DNA of 9,349 bases from a bacterium (GTDB taxonomy: Bacteria > NPL-UPA2 > JAUVJM01), in contig JAUVJM010000045.1 in the NCBI GenBank assembly GCA_030596585.1, positions 1 through 9,349 on the forward strand, in the 5' to 3' direction. Every line of letters starts with the position of its first letter. Positions within the stretch are counted from its first letter, which is position 1. The position numbers and the translations under genes are program-made. Shown piece after piece: positions 1-6,183 of the stretch. Under the pieces are notes generated by a model, which was not told the origin of the DNA, did not search any database, and saw only the letters and a program-made list of their open reading frames with translations.

Positions 1-155
1 CATCCGGTGCAACCCTTCCCGCAGTACTGTGCAGGATGATAACCCATCTCATTCAATTCATCCGACACTTTGATTAGTCCTTGGGGACAAACAGCTATGC
101 AGAGCTGACATCCCTTACATCTGTCACTTCTTATTTCTATTTTAGGCTTTTTCAA
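1..155 (-). CDS. 2-oxoacid:ferredoxin oxidoreductase delta-type ferredoxin subunit (KorD/VorD-like), N-terminal part
   Basis: This small ferredoxin-like subunit probably passes electrons from a 2-oxoacid oxidoreductase (2-oxoglutarate or branched-chain type) to soluble ferredoxin in the cytoplasm. Fifty-one codons are visible before the window edge. They include one complete 4Fe-4S motif, C13-x2-C16-x2-C19-x3-C23-P, and a second beginning at C49-T-G. Between them is the stretch SDELNEMGYHPA, which is typical of KorD/VorD subunits of about 70 to 80 residues. The only plausible start is TTG at 155-153, because an in-frame TGA lies four codons upstream. That start overlaps the amrS stop as TTGA, so the two are probably translationally coupled. 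The alpha and beta subunits would be expected just beyond the left edge. Family assignment is firm; the exact substrate class (Kor, Vor or Por) cannot be told from this fragment. Confidence 0.8.
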   Translation of the reverse strand, partial: MKKPKIEIRSDRCKGCQLCIAVCPQGLIKVSDELNEMGYHPAQYCGKGCTG

Positions 156-1159
156 AAGACACCGTCAATAACTGCCCCACACTGAGGACATTTCGCGTCA
201 ACAATCACATTCTCGATAACCTGAAACCCATAGCGCCGAATTAGCAGTTTCCCGCATTGGTAACAATAGGTATTTTCTCCGTCATCACCAGGAATATTAC
301 CCGTGTAAACGTATCTCAACCCCGCTTCTCTGCCAATTTCCCGCGCCTTCCTCAAAATATCAGCCGGAGTCGCAGGTGTATCGTTAACCCGGTAGGTTGG
401 ATGAAACCGGCTCACGTGCCATGGAATCTCCTCCCCGACACTCTTTATGAATTCGGCTATTTCCCGCAGCTCGTGCGGTGAATCGTTCAGCGTCGGAATG
501 ATGAGAGTAGTAACTTCCACCCATATGCCAAGACGCTTCATCCCAGCAATGCTCGAAAGGACCGGCTCCAGTTTTGCACCGCACATATCAGTGTAGAACT
601 TGTCGGTAAATGCCTTGAGATCAATATTGGCTGCATCCAAATTTGGACGGACAAACTTCAAGGCTTCTTCCGTCATATAACCGTTGGTAACGAAATTGTT
701 CTTGAGCCCTTTCTCCTTCGCAAAACATGCTGTGTCGTAAGCGTATTCCATGAAGATTGTCGGCTCAGTATAGGTATATGAAATGCTTCGGCAATCGTAC
801 TCGACAGCCAATCTTACCACATCTTCGGGTGGAAGGCTTTCTCCGATTATCTCATTCCCATCCCGGACCATCTGCGATATGTCAAAATTCTGACAGTAAG
901 AACAGTGAAAGTTGCATCCGACCGTCGCTATGGAAAAAGAGGATGAACCGGGCAGAAAGTGAAAAAAAGGCTTCTTCTCAATCGGATCAACGTTTCTGGC
1001 AACAGCTTTCCCGTAAACCAGAGAATAGAGTGTGCCTCCCCTGTTTTCCCTGACCCGGCATATACCCTCCTTCCCGGGAGCAATAGTACACCTGTGGGCG
1101 CAAAGCTTGCATTTAACAGCTTTGCCATTGGCTTTCTCATACAGATACGCTTCTTTCAT
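152..1159 (-). CDS. amrS: AmmeMemoRadiSam system radical SAM enzyme
   Basis: This is a radical S-adenosylmethionine enzyme of the AmrS family, found with AMMECR1-like and Memo-like proteins and related to the pyruvate formate-lyase activase group. Its substrate is not established to my knowledge. Numbered from the chosen ATG, an N-terminal cysteine cluster C17-x2-C20-x3-C24...C34 is followed by the SAM-cluster motif C82-x3-C86-x2-C89 in VGCNFHCSYCQN. The C-terminus carries a rubredoxin-like pair, CYQC and CPQC (C299, C302, C324, C327). The length of 335 residues is normal for the family. The frame stays open to a GTG at 1183, but those eight extra codons lie in a repeat arm, and family members start like MKEAYLYEK, so ATG 1159 is preferred. 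No AMMECR1 or Memo gene is visible here. The ferredoxin gene that follows overlaps its stop and could belong to the same redox context (inference). Confidence 0.92.
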   Translation of the reverse strand: MKEAYLYEKANGKAVKCKLCAHRCTIAPGKEGICRVRENRGGTLYSLVYGKAVARNVDPIEKKPFFHFLPGSSSFSIATVGCNFHCSYCQNFDISQMVRDGNEIIGESLPPEDVVRLAVEYDCRSISYTYTEPTIFMEYAYDTACFAKEKGLKNNFVTNGYMTEEALKFVRPNLDAANIDLKAFTDKFYTDMCGAKLEPVLSSIAGMKRLGIWVEVTTLIIPTLNDSPHELREIAEFIKSVGEEIPWHVSRFHPTYRVNDTPATPADILRKAREIGREAGLRYVYTGNIPGDDGENTYCYQCGKLLIRRYGFQVIENVIVDAKCPQCGAVIDGVF

Positions 1160-1171
1160 ATAAATACTCAG

Positions 1172-1244
1172 CACCAAAGGCACAAAGGCACAGAGTAAGA
1201 CAAAAAAATTAAACTTTGTGCCTGCTTTCTTGTCACTTTGCGCC
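1172..1244. repeat. GGCACAAAG inverted-repeat element, copy 1
   Basis: This is an imperfect inverted repeat. The left arm (1172-1194) holds two tandem CAAAGGCA units followed by CAGAG. The right arm (1213-1244) reads ACTTTGTGCC and then CACTTTGCGCC. It fills the space upstream of amrS, and its left arm contains the spurious GTG that would lengthen AmrS. A second copy with the same arrangement lies at 5242-5327. No transposase is encoded, so it is a small non-autonomous or structural repeat. Confidence 0.7.
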
Positions 1245-1286
1245 TATCTACTCTGGCCATATTTTGAAGCATCGGAATTTGGAAAA

Positions 1287-1334
1287 GCCCGATGAATCGG
1301 GCAACTACGATTGTAGTTGCAGAGCTTGCTCTGC
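1287..1334. repeat. Three abutting 16-nt palindromes, possible terminator of the upstream minus-strand gene
   Basis: Three perfect hairpins lie end to end with no spacer: GCCCGATGAATCGGGC (1287-1302), AACTACGATTGTAGTT (1303-1318) and GCAGAGCTTGCTCTGC (1319-1334). The last touches the stop codon of the thymidylate synthase-like gene. Read on the minus strand, the GC-rich GCCCGAT/ATCGGGC hairpin comes last and is followed by TTTT, so it could act as a short-tract intrinsic terminator for that gene. A relative of the third hairpin occurs at 8577-8592. Confidence 0.75.
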
Positions 1335-2296
1335 TAATCACCGGTCACTGACAACTGAGCACTGTATTTTGCATCCTGCCGGGCTATTTTCTCAGCTATT
1401 TTAGGCCTCGCCTCCCTGAAAAACTCTTCCGCAAAATCCCTTGTCCATGTCCTCTCCCCAAAACTCCGGGAAAGAACCTGGCTCAAAAAACGGCTCTCGA
1501 AATCTTCAAGCCTTTTCCCGTATATGTGATATGAGTCAGACTCATCCACATACCTGCCCAACCCGATTTCCTCACCCATTCGCTTACTTATTCCCAGTGC
1601 TATCATCTCCTGCAAATGGATAAATGCAAAACAGTTCATAAATGCCGCATCATACGCATCGCGGCTTCTGAATCTTACATTCATATTAAGGCATTTCTTG
1701 CCTTCCTCATCTTCTAATATACGAAACCATAAACTTTGCAGACAGGGCGGGTCCTCGATGTTAGTATCCTGCCAGGCTTTCCACGTTATTGCCTGGTACC
1801 GCCTGCTGTATGGGGTCCTGGACAGACCTGCTATAATCTCATCCACCTGATTGGTTCCCTTCTCAACCCCGGGCAGGCGGTAATTGAACAACCTCTCATG
1901 ATACGTATATTCCCAGCGTTTGTCCTCAGGATTTGACAAATCCCTTACCCAGTGATCTTTCACTCCCTCCAGAACCTCCTGCCGGTACTCTTCCAGGTCT
2001 TCCAATCCGCCCGGGAAAGCTTTATGGATGAGAGGCTCCGAAACCGGATCCTCAATAATCATTCTCATTGTGCAGTCCTTACTCGGAGATTCAATAAAAT
2101 TCCCATCCTCATCGCGCCGGTCATATTCGGTCCGGAACTCACATCCATAATAGCAGAGCGCCAGCATGGAGTTCTCCCATGCTTCGGCAAGTGATTTTCC
2201 TCTAACGGCAATCACAGGGATACTGCCGCCACCGCCGCGAAATTCCACAATGATCTTATCGCCTCTATCCCTTACTAAATCTTCCACTTTATCCAT
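1334..2296 (-). CDS. Divergent thymidylate synthase family protein (ThyA fold)
   Basis: This protein probably makes dTMP from dUMP with methylenetetrahydrofolate, or a related pyrimidine C5 modification. Numbered from ATG 2296, visible ThyA landmarks are SRR (164-166, phosphate-binding arginines of the partner subunit), DPPC with the catalytic C185, RSRD (210-213), N221 in FMNCF at the position of the uracil-reading asparagine, and SYHIY with H257 and Y259. The usual His after the catalytic Cys is Leu here (PPCL instead of PCH). The asparagine argues for dUMP rather than dCMP as substrate. At 320 residues it is longer than E. coli ThyA and resembles archaeal or methanogen-type members. AGAGGG lies just before tandem ATGs; spacing favours the second. 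The last 10 or so codons come from a tandem heptamer repeat. The thymidylate kinase gene is in the same window but in a separate unit. Confidence 0.8.
   Translation of the reverse strand: MDKVEDLVRDRGDKIIVEFRGGGGSIPVIAVRGKSLAEAWENSMLALCYYGCEFRTEYDRRDEDGNFIESPSKDCTMRMIIEDPVSEPLIHKAFPGGLEDLEEYRQEVLEGVKDHWVRDLSNPEDKRWEYTYHERLFNYRLPGVEKGTNQVDEIIAGLSRTPYSRRYQAITWKAWQDTNIEDPPCLQSLWFRILEDEEGKKCLNMNVRFRSRDAYDAAFMNCFAFIHLQEMIALGISKRMGEEIGLGRYVDESDSYHIYGKRLEDFESRFLSQVLSRSFGERTWTRDFAEEFFREARPKIAEKIARQDAKYSAQLSVTGD
1337..1364 (-). repeat. Degenerate tandem heptamer array (4 units) forming the 3' end of the thymidylate synthase-like gene
   Basis: On the minus strand four 7-nt units follow one another: CAGTGCT, CAGTTGT, CAGTGAC, CGGTGAT, then the TAG stop. 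They encode the terminal residues SAQLSVTGD, which look unlike the charged helix before them. Similar heptamer runs sit at 6163-6183 and 7915-7935. Confidence 0.65.
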
Positions 2297-2351
2297 CATT
2301 CCCTCTTCTATAGTTTTTTGGTATTGTCAAAAACATCTTCTTTTTATGCTT

Positions 2352-2477
2352 GTCATTCCCGCGCTCTTTTGTCATTCCCGCGCAGGCGGGAATCCAGGCA
2401 CGTAAACTCCACCTGGAATCCAGAAAACGCCACAGTCGTGCTGGAATCCTGGATTCCGCATCAAGTGCGGAATGACA
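2352..2477. repeat. Composite palindromic repeat with ATTCCC...GGGAAT ends (dRS3-like), plus a partial copy
   Basis: A 108-bp element at 2370-2477 has 9-bp terminal inverted repeats (TGTCATTCC at 2370-2378, GGAATGACA at 2469-2477). Each end folds on itself: ATTCCCGC-GCAG-GCGGGAAT at 2374-2393 and ATTCCGCA-TCAAG-TGCGGAAT at 2453-2473. A further inner inverted pair is GGAATCCAGG (2389-2398) and CCTGGATTCC (2448-2457), and CTGGAATCC recurs inside. Immediately outside, GTCATTCCCGCGC is directly repeated at 2352-2364, as if a second element had been lost. The left palindrome matches the form of the Neisseria dRS3 repeat, and similar ATTCCCGC repeats occur in many bacteria. No coding capacity. Confidence 0.75.
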
Positions 2478-2511
2478 TTTCTGCAGTGATGAGTTTCCCT
2501 CCCCCCTTTTT

Positions 2512-2556
2512 GTCTGTCTGGACGGGGCTCCTTAATTAGCCCAAGTCCAGGCAGAC
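2512..2556. repeat. Imperfect inverted repeat (45 nt)
   Basis: The arms GTCTGTCTGGAC (2512-2523) and GTCCAGGCAGAC (2545-2556) pair with one mismatch that is a G-T. Inside, GGGCT and AGCCC pair again around an AT-rich loop. On the minus strand the stem is followed by A and G runs rather than a T tract, so it is not an intrinsic terminator. Function unknown. Confidence 0.6.
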
Positions 2557-2690
2557 AGGGCACTTAGCACAATCTCGCGTTTGCCAATCTTTCATATTCT
2601 TTCATGTTTTATTTGGCACTACCAGTTTTTTGAAGCTATTGGATGCCAATTTTGTAAACGAAAGAGATCCTCACTCTGCTTTTCCAAATA

Positions 2691-2777
2691 TCAATCACAA
2701 TTTGTATCAAGAAATACCTCTATTGCATCGTCTGTCCAGACTTTGCCATCTCGCTCCTTCACCTTTGTTTTAATTTT
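2691..2777 (-). pseudogene. Fragment resembling a CBM9/DOMON-type carbohydrate-binding domain
   Basis: Just beyond the phosphoesterase stop, in a different frame, about 28 codons read KIKTKVKE then RDGKVWTDDAIEVFLDTN, then a TGA at 2693-2691. The D-G-x-V-W-x-D-D-x-(I/V)-E-(V/I)-F-L-D pattern is the signature stretch of CBM9-like domains found in secreted sugar-binding and surface proteins. Normal members continue for a hundred or more residues, and none of the three frames downstream does so recognisably. The frame can be followed back to an ATG at 2795 inside the phosphoesterase, but that start looks accidental. The best reading is the remnant of a deleted secreted-protein gene. A short expressed peptide is possible but not supported by a ribosome binding site. 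Confidence 0.5.
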
Positions 2778-3645
2778 TTTGAGTAACGATATCATCGTGG
2801 CAAATACCATTCTGACGAACCACTGCAGGGTACCACTGACTCCCGCGAACAGTGATAATCATGTAGTGGAAGAATCCACCTTTTTGCTCAATGCCACTTA
2901 ATGGAGCTCCCCCCCCGCCTGTGATGTAGTAAGTCACGCCATCGCGTGGCGTGTACTTGCAATAGAGATGCACATGTCCGGCAAATACTGCGTTTACACC
3001 ATACCTTACCAACAAAGGATGTATCTTGCTATTCCAGTAAGGCATCCATTCTGGAGAAACATGACAGTCCTGCCATGCCGGCTTGTGCAGAAATACAAAT
3101 GTAAGACGATTGTTGCCACAGTGTTCCTCCAAATCTTTCTTGAGCCACTTAAGCTGTTTCTCATCAAAGCAATGTTGCAACTGGTCGTTTTTACTAAAAA
3201 CTTCTGTGTTCAGCACAATAAAATGGCAATTTTTGTGATTAAAAGAGAAATAAGTGGGACCATACCGACGCCTGTAAATTTGCTCTGACTGAAGATCCCA
3301 AATGTCATGATTTCCGGGAACCATGACTAGAGGACAGGTGAATCCCTTGACAATCTCGTCAAACTCATTCCACATTTCTTCTACCTTTTGGTCCTCTTTC
3401 TCATAACCATTTATCAGATCTCCAACATCAATCACGAAATCAGGTGAGAGTAGATTTATAGTATTAATCTGCTCCTTAAATATTTCAACGCCAGCTCGCG
3501 TATCACCAATAACAACAAAGGTAAAAGAATTTGTAGAATCAACTACAGCTTTTTGCCTTGCCAGCATTGCTGGTGCATCATTAGATGCACTGACAAAAAT
3601 AAAGATTCCCGTCAGAAGTAACATAACATACGTTTTATTTTTCAT
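2770..3645 (-). CDS. Secreted calcineurin-like metallophosphoesterase
   Basis: This binuclear-metal phosphoesterase is probably exported. From the chosen ATG the first 26 or so residues form a signal peptide: MKNK, a hydrophobic run YVMLLLTGIFIFVSAS, then an Ala-rich region near a likely cleavage site. Metal-ligand motifs come in family order: GDTR with D48, GDL with D76, GNHD with N112 and H113, LHKP with H187, and GHVH with H224 and H226. The first motif is GDTR rather than D-x-H, as in many purple-acid-phosphatase-like and Icc-like members. The substrate cannot be deduced. In-frame starts at 3669 and 3654 exist, but only 3645 places AAGGAG upstream and gives a clean signal peptide. It overlaps the metG stop by 11 nt, suggesting coupling. 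Its sequence is visibly AT-richer than its neighbours and it faces a broken CBM9-like fragment, consistent with acquired DNA (inference). Confidence 0.88.
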   Translation of the reverse strand: MKNKTYVMLLLTGIFIFVSASNDAPAMLARQKAVVDSTNSFTFVVIGDTRAGVEIFKEQINTINLLSPDFVIDVGDLINGYEKEDQKVEEMWNEFDEIVKGFTCPLVMVPGNHDIWDLQSEQIYRRRYGPTYFSFNHKNCHFIVLNTEVFSKNDQLQHCFDEKQLKWLKKDLEEHCGNNRLTFVFLHKPAWQDCHVSPEWMPYWNSKIHPLLVRYGVNAVFAGHVHLYCKYTPRDGVTYYITGGGGAPLSGIEQKGGFFHYMIITVRGSQWYPAVVRQNGICHDDIVTQKN

Positions 3646-5173
3646 TGTTTCCATTCTCCTTTTTCTCAAAGAGATTCTCTCCCCTCTTCACCCTCTGCCC
3701 CGGCTTCAATCTTCCCCAGACCAACTCCTCCTTGCCATCCAGAACTTCAAACTTTTTCCTCATCCCAAGCTGTTCCCACATCTTTGAAGAAGTCCGGGGC
3801 ATGAAAGGCGAAATGAGAATAGCCAGCAGCCTCAGGCTTTCCACCAACTGATACAGAACCGTCCCGAGACGCAGATTTCCTTCTTCCTCTTTCGCGAGAA
3901 CCCACGGACTCGTCTCTTCGATATACTTGTTCGCCCGGCTAATCAGCCTCCAGATATATATCAAGGCTTCTCCCAACCGAAAATTATCGATATAATCACC
4001 AACCTCACGCACTGTATCCTCCGCAACCCTCACCATGTCCCTATCAACAGCGAGAACATCTCCCCTGTCGGGGACATTTCCGCCGAAATACTTTTCCACC
4101 ATGGTAAGAGTCCTGCTCAACAAATTCCCGAGGTCGTTCGCAAGATCGTTATTGAGCCGCCTTATGAGAGCGCTTTCCGAAAAGTTCCCGTCTTCACCGT
4201 ACGGAATTTCCCTTATCAGGAAATACCTCAATGCGTCCACTCCGAATTTGTCCACCAGTTCCAGAGGGTCAACTCTTACCCCACTGCTCTTACTGAGCTT
4301 CTCGCCTTCGACATTTACAAATCCGTGAACAAAGATTTTCCCGGGCGGTTCCAAACCTGCCGCCCGAAGAATTGACGGCCAGATTACGGCATGCTGCCAC
4401 AGGATGTCCTTGCCAATCAGATGAATGTCCGCAGGCCAGTATTCTCCAAACCTCTCTCCAGGATATCCAATAGCGGAAACATAATTCAGAAGTGCATCAA
4501 ACCACACATAGATAACGTGTTTATCATCGTTGGGGAGTGGCACGCCCCACTCCAAACTCGACCGGGAAACACACAGGTCCTTTATCCCGCCCCTCAGGCG
4601 GTTGATTATTTCATTTCTTCTGACTTCAGGCTGAACAAATTCCTCATTCCCTTCAAGAAACTCCAACAGATAATCCCGGTATTTACTCATGCGGAAAAAA
4701 TAGCTTTCCTCTTCAACCCTTTCGACATTGCGGCCATGCACCGGGCATTTCCCTTCTACAAGATCCCGCTCTACGTAAAAGGCCTCACAATCAACGCAGT
4801 AGAGCCCTTCATATTTCCCCCTGTAGATATCCCCTTTCTCGAAAACCTTACGAAAAATATCCCGGCAGACCTTTCTATGCCTCTCCTCAGTGGTTCTTAT
4901 GAAATCGTCATTCGAAATATCAAGTTTCATGCACATCTCACGGAAGCGGGCACTCATTTCATCAACGAAAACCTGGGGAGACTTTCCAAACTCCCGCGCA
5001 TATCTTTCTATCTTCTGACCATGCTCATCTGTCCCTGTCAGAAAAAAAACGTCCTCACCCTGCAAACGGCGCCACCTGACTATTACATCCCCCAGAATCT
5101 TCTCATAGGCATGGCCTATATGAGGAGGCCCCGAAGGATAATCAATAGCAGTTGTTAGATAGAATTTTTTCAA
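3635..5173 (-). CDS. metG: Methionyl-tRNA synthetase
   Basis: This class I aminoacyl-tRNA synthetase charges tRNA-Met with methionine in the cytoplasm. The HIGH signature is HIGH at 18-21 in PSGPPHIGHAYEK; FLTGTDEHG is at 44-52; and KLSKS at 292-296 is the KMSKS loop. A single zinc knuckle in the connective peptide is formed by C126, C129, C143 and H146. The 512-residue protein ends after the anticodon-binding helical domain, so it lacks the C-terminal tRNA-binding (EMAP-like) extension of longer enzymes. The start is TTG at 5173-5171, preceded by GAGGAA at good spacing. It follows the PSP1/RicT gene after a gap filled by two repeats, and its stop is overlapped by the phosphoesterase start. 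No T-box leader features are visible. Confidence 0.97.
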   Translation of the reverse strand: MKKFYLTTAIDYPSGPPHIGHAYEKILGDVIVRWRRLQGEDVFFLTGTDEHGQKIERYAREFGKSPQVFVDEMSARFREMCMKLDISNDDFIRTTEERHRKVCRDIFRKVFEKGDIYRGKYEGLYCVDCEAFYVERDLVEGKCPVHGRNVERVEEESYFFRMSKYRDYLLEFLEGNEEFVQPEVRRNEIINRLRGGIKDLCVSRSSLEWGVPLPNDDKHVIYVWFDALLNYVSAIGYPGERFGEYWPADIHLIGKDILWQHAVIWPSILRAAGLEPPGKIFVHGFVNVEGEKLSKSSGVRVDPLELVDKFGVDALRYFLIREIPYGEDGNFSESALIRRLNNDLANDLGNLLSRTLTMVEKYFGGNVPDRGDVLAVDRDMVRVAEDTVREVGDYIDNFRLGEALIYIWRLISRANKYIEETSPWVLAKEEEGNLRLGTVLYQLVESLRLLAILISPFMPRTSSKMWEQLGMRKKFEVLDGKEELVWGRLKPGQRVKRGENLFEKKENGNNEK

Positions 5174-5216
5174 GGATATTCCTCACGAAGCCTGCCCCAA
5201 AAGCATTTGGAGTTCA
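5171..5216 (-). promoter_or_regulatory. Leader module upstream of metG: hairpin, Shine-Dalgarno and TTG start, copy 1
   Basis: The minus strand carries the hairpin CTCCAAATGCTTTTGGGG (5212-5195), then CAGGCTTCGTGAGGAATATCC and the TTG start. It aligns without gaps to the same region before holB (7172-7217), with 37 of 46 positions identical and the hairpin ending 21 nt before TTG in both. Relative to the other copy, one stem pair has changed G-C to A-U and another C-G to U-G, so the RNA stem is kept. Confidence 0.7.
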
Positions 5217-5241
5217 AATAAATTCTGGCTCTAAGTCCTTT

Positions 5242-5327
5242 CAGACACAAAGGCATACAGGCACGGAGTTTTTTAGGAATTGGAGAATTGATTCTTTTAC
5301 TTTGTGCCTTTGCCACTTTGTGCCTTT
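5242..5327. repeat. GGCACAAAG inverted-repeat element, copy 2
   Basis: The left arm (5242-5268) reads CAGACACAAAGGCATACAGG and continues CACGGAGT. The right arm (5299-5327) reads ACTTTGTGCC and later CACTTTGTGCC. The centre is AT-rich. The right arms of this copy and the one at 1172-1244 align well apart from a short insertion. The element ends one base before the stop codon of the PSP1/RicT gene. Confidence 0.7.
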
Positions 5328-5328
5328 C

Positions 5329-6153
5329 CTACGGTCTGGAACGGCGCCCCCTCCACCACGTTCTGACAATGCTCTTCGCAGGCAGTTCCAATTCCTGCCC
5401 GTCTTCCAATTCCACGGTTACCAGCTTCATTAGAACCTTTACCGCCGTGACTTTACCAGGACCTTTTTCAGTCGTTACCTGGGCACCTTCCTTCGGCAAT
5501 TCCTTAAGCGCCTCCACATAGGTTTCGTTCTCAAAAGCAAGGCAGCACATCAGACGGCCGCACAAGCCTGAAATCTTGTCAGGGTTGAGGGAAAGTCCCT
5601 GGTTGCGCGCCATACGAATACCCACCGGCTCAAAACTCTTGAGACAGGTAGCACAACAGAGAGTCCTGCCGCAGCATCCTATCCCGCCAAGCATTCTCGC
5701 CTCATCCCGCACCCCGATCTGACGCATTTCGATCCGTGTCCTGAATGCCCTGGCAAGATCTTTGATAAGTTCGCGAAAATCAACTCTCCCCTCCGCTGTG
5801 AAGTAAAATGTTATTCTGCTCCTGTCAAAAGAAACTTCAACCATGACCAGCTTCATGGGAAGCCCATTCTCCGCTATTTTACGCAGACAGGTCTGAAAGG
5901 CATCCCGCTCCCTCTTCTTATTCTCTTCATACTGCCTTAAATCCTCACGCCCCGCCTTGCGCACCACGCGCCTCAGAGATCTCGGAACTTCTGCCTCCAG
6001 TATCATCTCCGGCTCCGAAAGCACTTCACCAAAATCAAGCCCTCGCTCCGATTCAATAACACAGGACTCACCCGGAACCAAACGCAATTGATACACCTCA
6101 GCCGGAAATATTTTCTCCCGTTCACCCGTTCTAACTTGCACTACCTTTCTCAT
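5329..6153 (-). CDS. ricT: PSP1-domain protein, RicT/YaaT family
   Basis: In Bacillus the homologue RicT (YaaT) forms a complex with RicA and RicF that binds iron-sulfur clusters and affects RNA processing; its role in this organism is inferred from the family only. The conserved PSP1 core runs from about residue 60 to 150, with YFTAEGRVDFRELI and RIEMRQIGVRDEARMLGG. It is followed by the cysteine-rich GCCGRTLCC (C160, C161, C166, C167), C170, SIR-like PVGIRMA, LSLNPDKISGLCGRLMCCL (C198, C203, C204), and a KOW/SH3-like tail near 220-262. The length of 274 residues is usual. The ATG at 6153 has GAGGG seven bases upstream and lies 10 bases past the holB stop, so co-translation is likely. The last few residues, WWRGRRSRP, are basic and abut a repeat. 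Confidence 0.93.
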   Translation of the reverse strand: MRKVVQVRTGEREKIFPAEVYQLRLVPGESCVIESERGLDFGEVLSEPEMILEAEVPRSLRRVVRKAGREDLRQYEENKKRERDAFQTCLRKIAENGLPMKLVMVEVSFDRSRITFYFTAEGRVDFRELIKDLARAFRTRIEMRQIGVRDEARMLGGIGCCGRTLCCATCLKSFEPVGIRMARNQGLSLNPDKISGLCGRLMCCLAFENETYVEALKELPKEGAQVTTEKGPGKVTAVKVLMKLVTVELEDGQELELPAKSIVRTWWRGRRSRP

Positions 6154-6162
6154 ATAATAGCC

Positions 6163-6183
6163 CTCAGCTATCAGCCATCAGCT
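6163..6183 (-). repeat. Degenerate tandem heptamer array (3 units) at the holB stop
   Basis: On the minus strand the units AGCTGAT, GGCTGAT and AGCTGAG are in tandem. They encode the last residues of HolB (LMADS), supply its TGA stop, and provide the GAGGG that serves the next gene as ribosome binding site. Comparable arrays are at 1337-1364 and 7915-7935. Confidence 0.6.

Larger units (their letters stand above)
2297..2769. other. Gene-poor gap of about 470 bp between the phosphoesterase and the thymidylate synthase-like gene
   Basis: This stretch has no intact gene. From right to left on the minus strand it holds a CBM9-like coding fragment (2691-2777), a short AT-rich stretch with nothing recognisable (about 2557-2690), an imperfect inverted repeat (2512-2556), the ATTCCC composite repeat (2370-2477) with a partial copy at 2352-2364, and the leader of the thymidylate synthase-like gene. 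No convincing promoter was found in that leader. Confidence 0.7.

Noticed and set aside
1160..1183. Upstream GTG start that adds eight residues to AmrS
   Set aside because: The codons lie in the GGCACAAAG repeat arm, and family members begin like the sequence at ATG 1159.
1172..1364. CRISPR-like array from the clustered short repeats
   Set aside because: The units differ in sequence, there are no equal-length spacers between identical repeats, and there are no cas genes.
2307..2330. TTGACA and TATAGA before the thymidylate synthase-like gene as a promoter
   Set aside because: The spacer is only 12 nt, too short for a sigma70 promoter.
2581..2690. Continuation of the CBM9-like domain in another frame
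   Set aside because: All three minus-strand frames were read; stops are frequent and no further domain pattern is recognisable.
4391..5158. Long plus-strand open frame of 255 codons
   Set aside because: It lies wholly inside metG on the opposite strand and has no recognisable domain; metG is certain.
5174..5241. T-box or other amino-acid riboswitch before metG
   Set aside because: The gap is short and filled by the repeated leader module and the GGCACAAAG element; no T-box sequence or terminator/antiterminator pair is visible.
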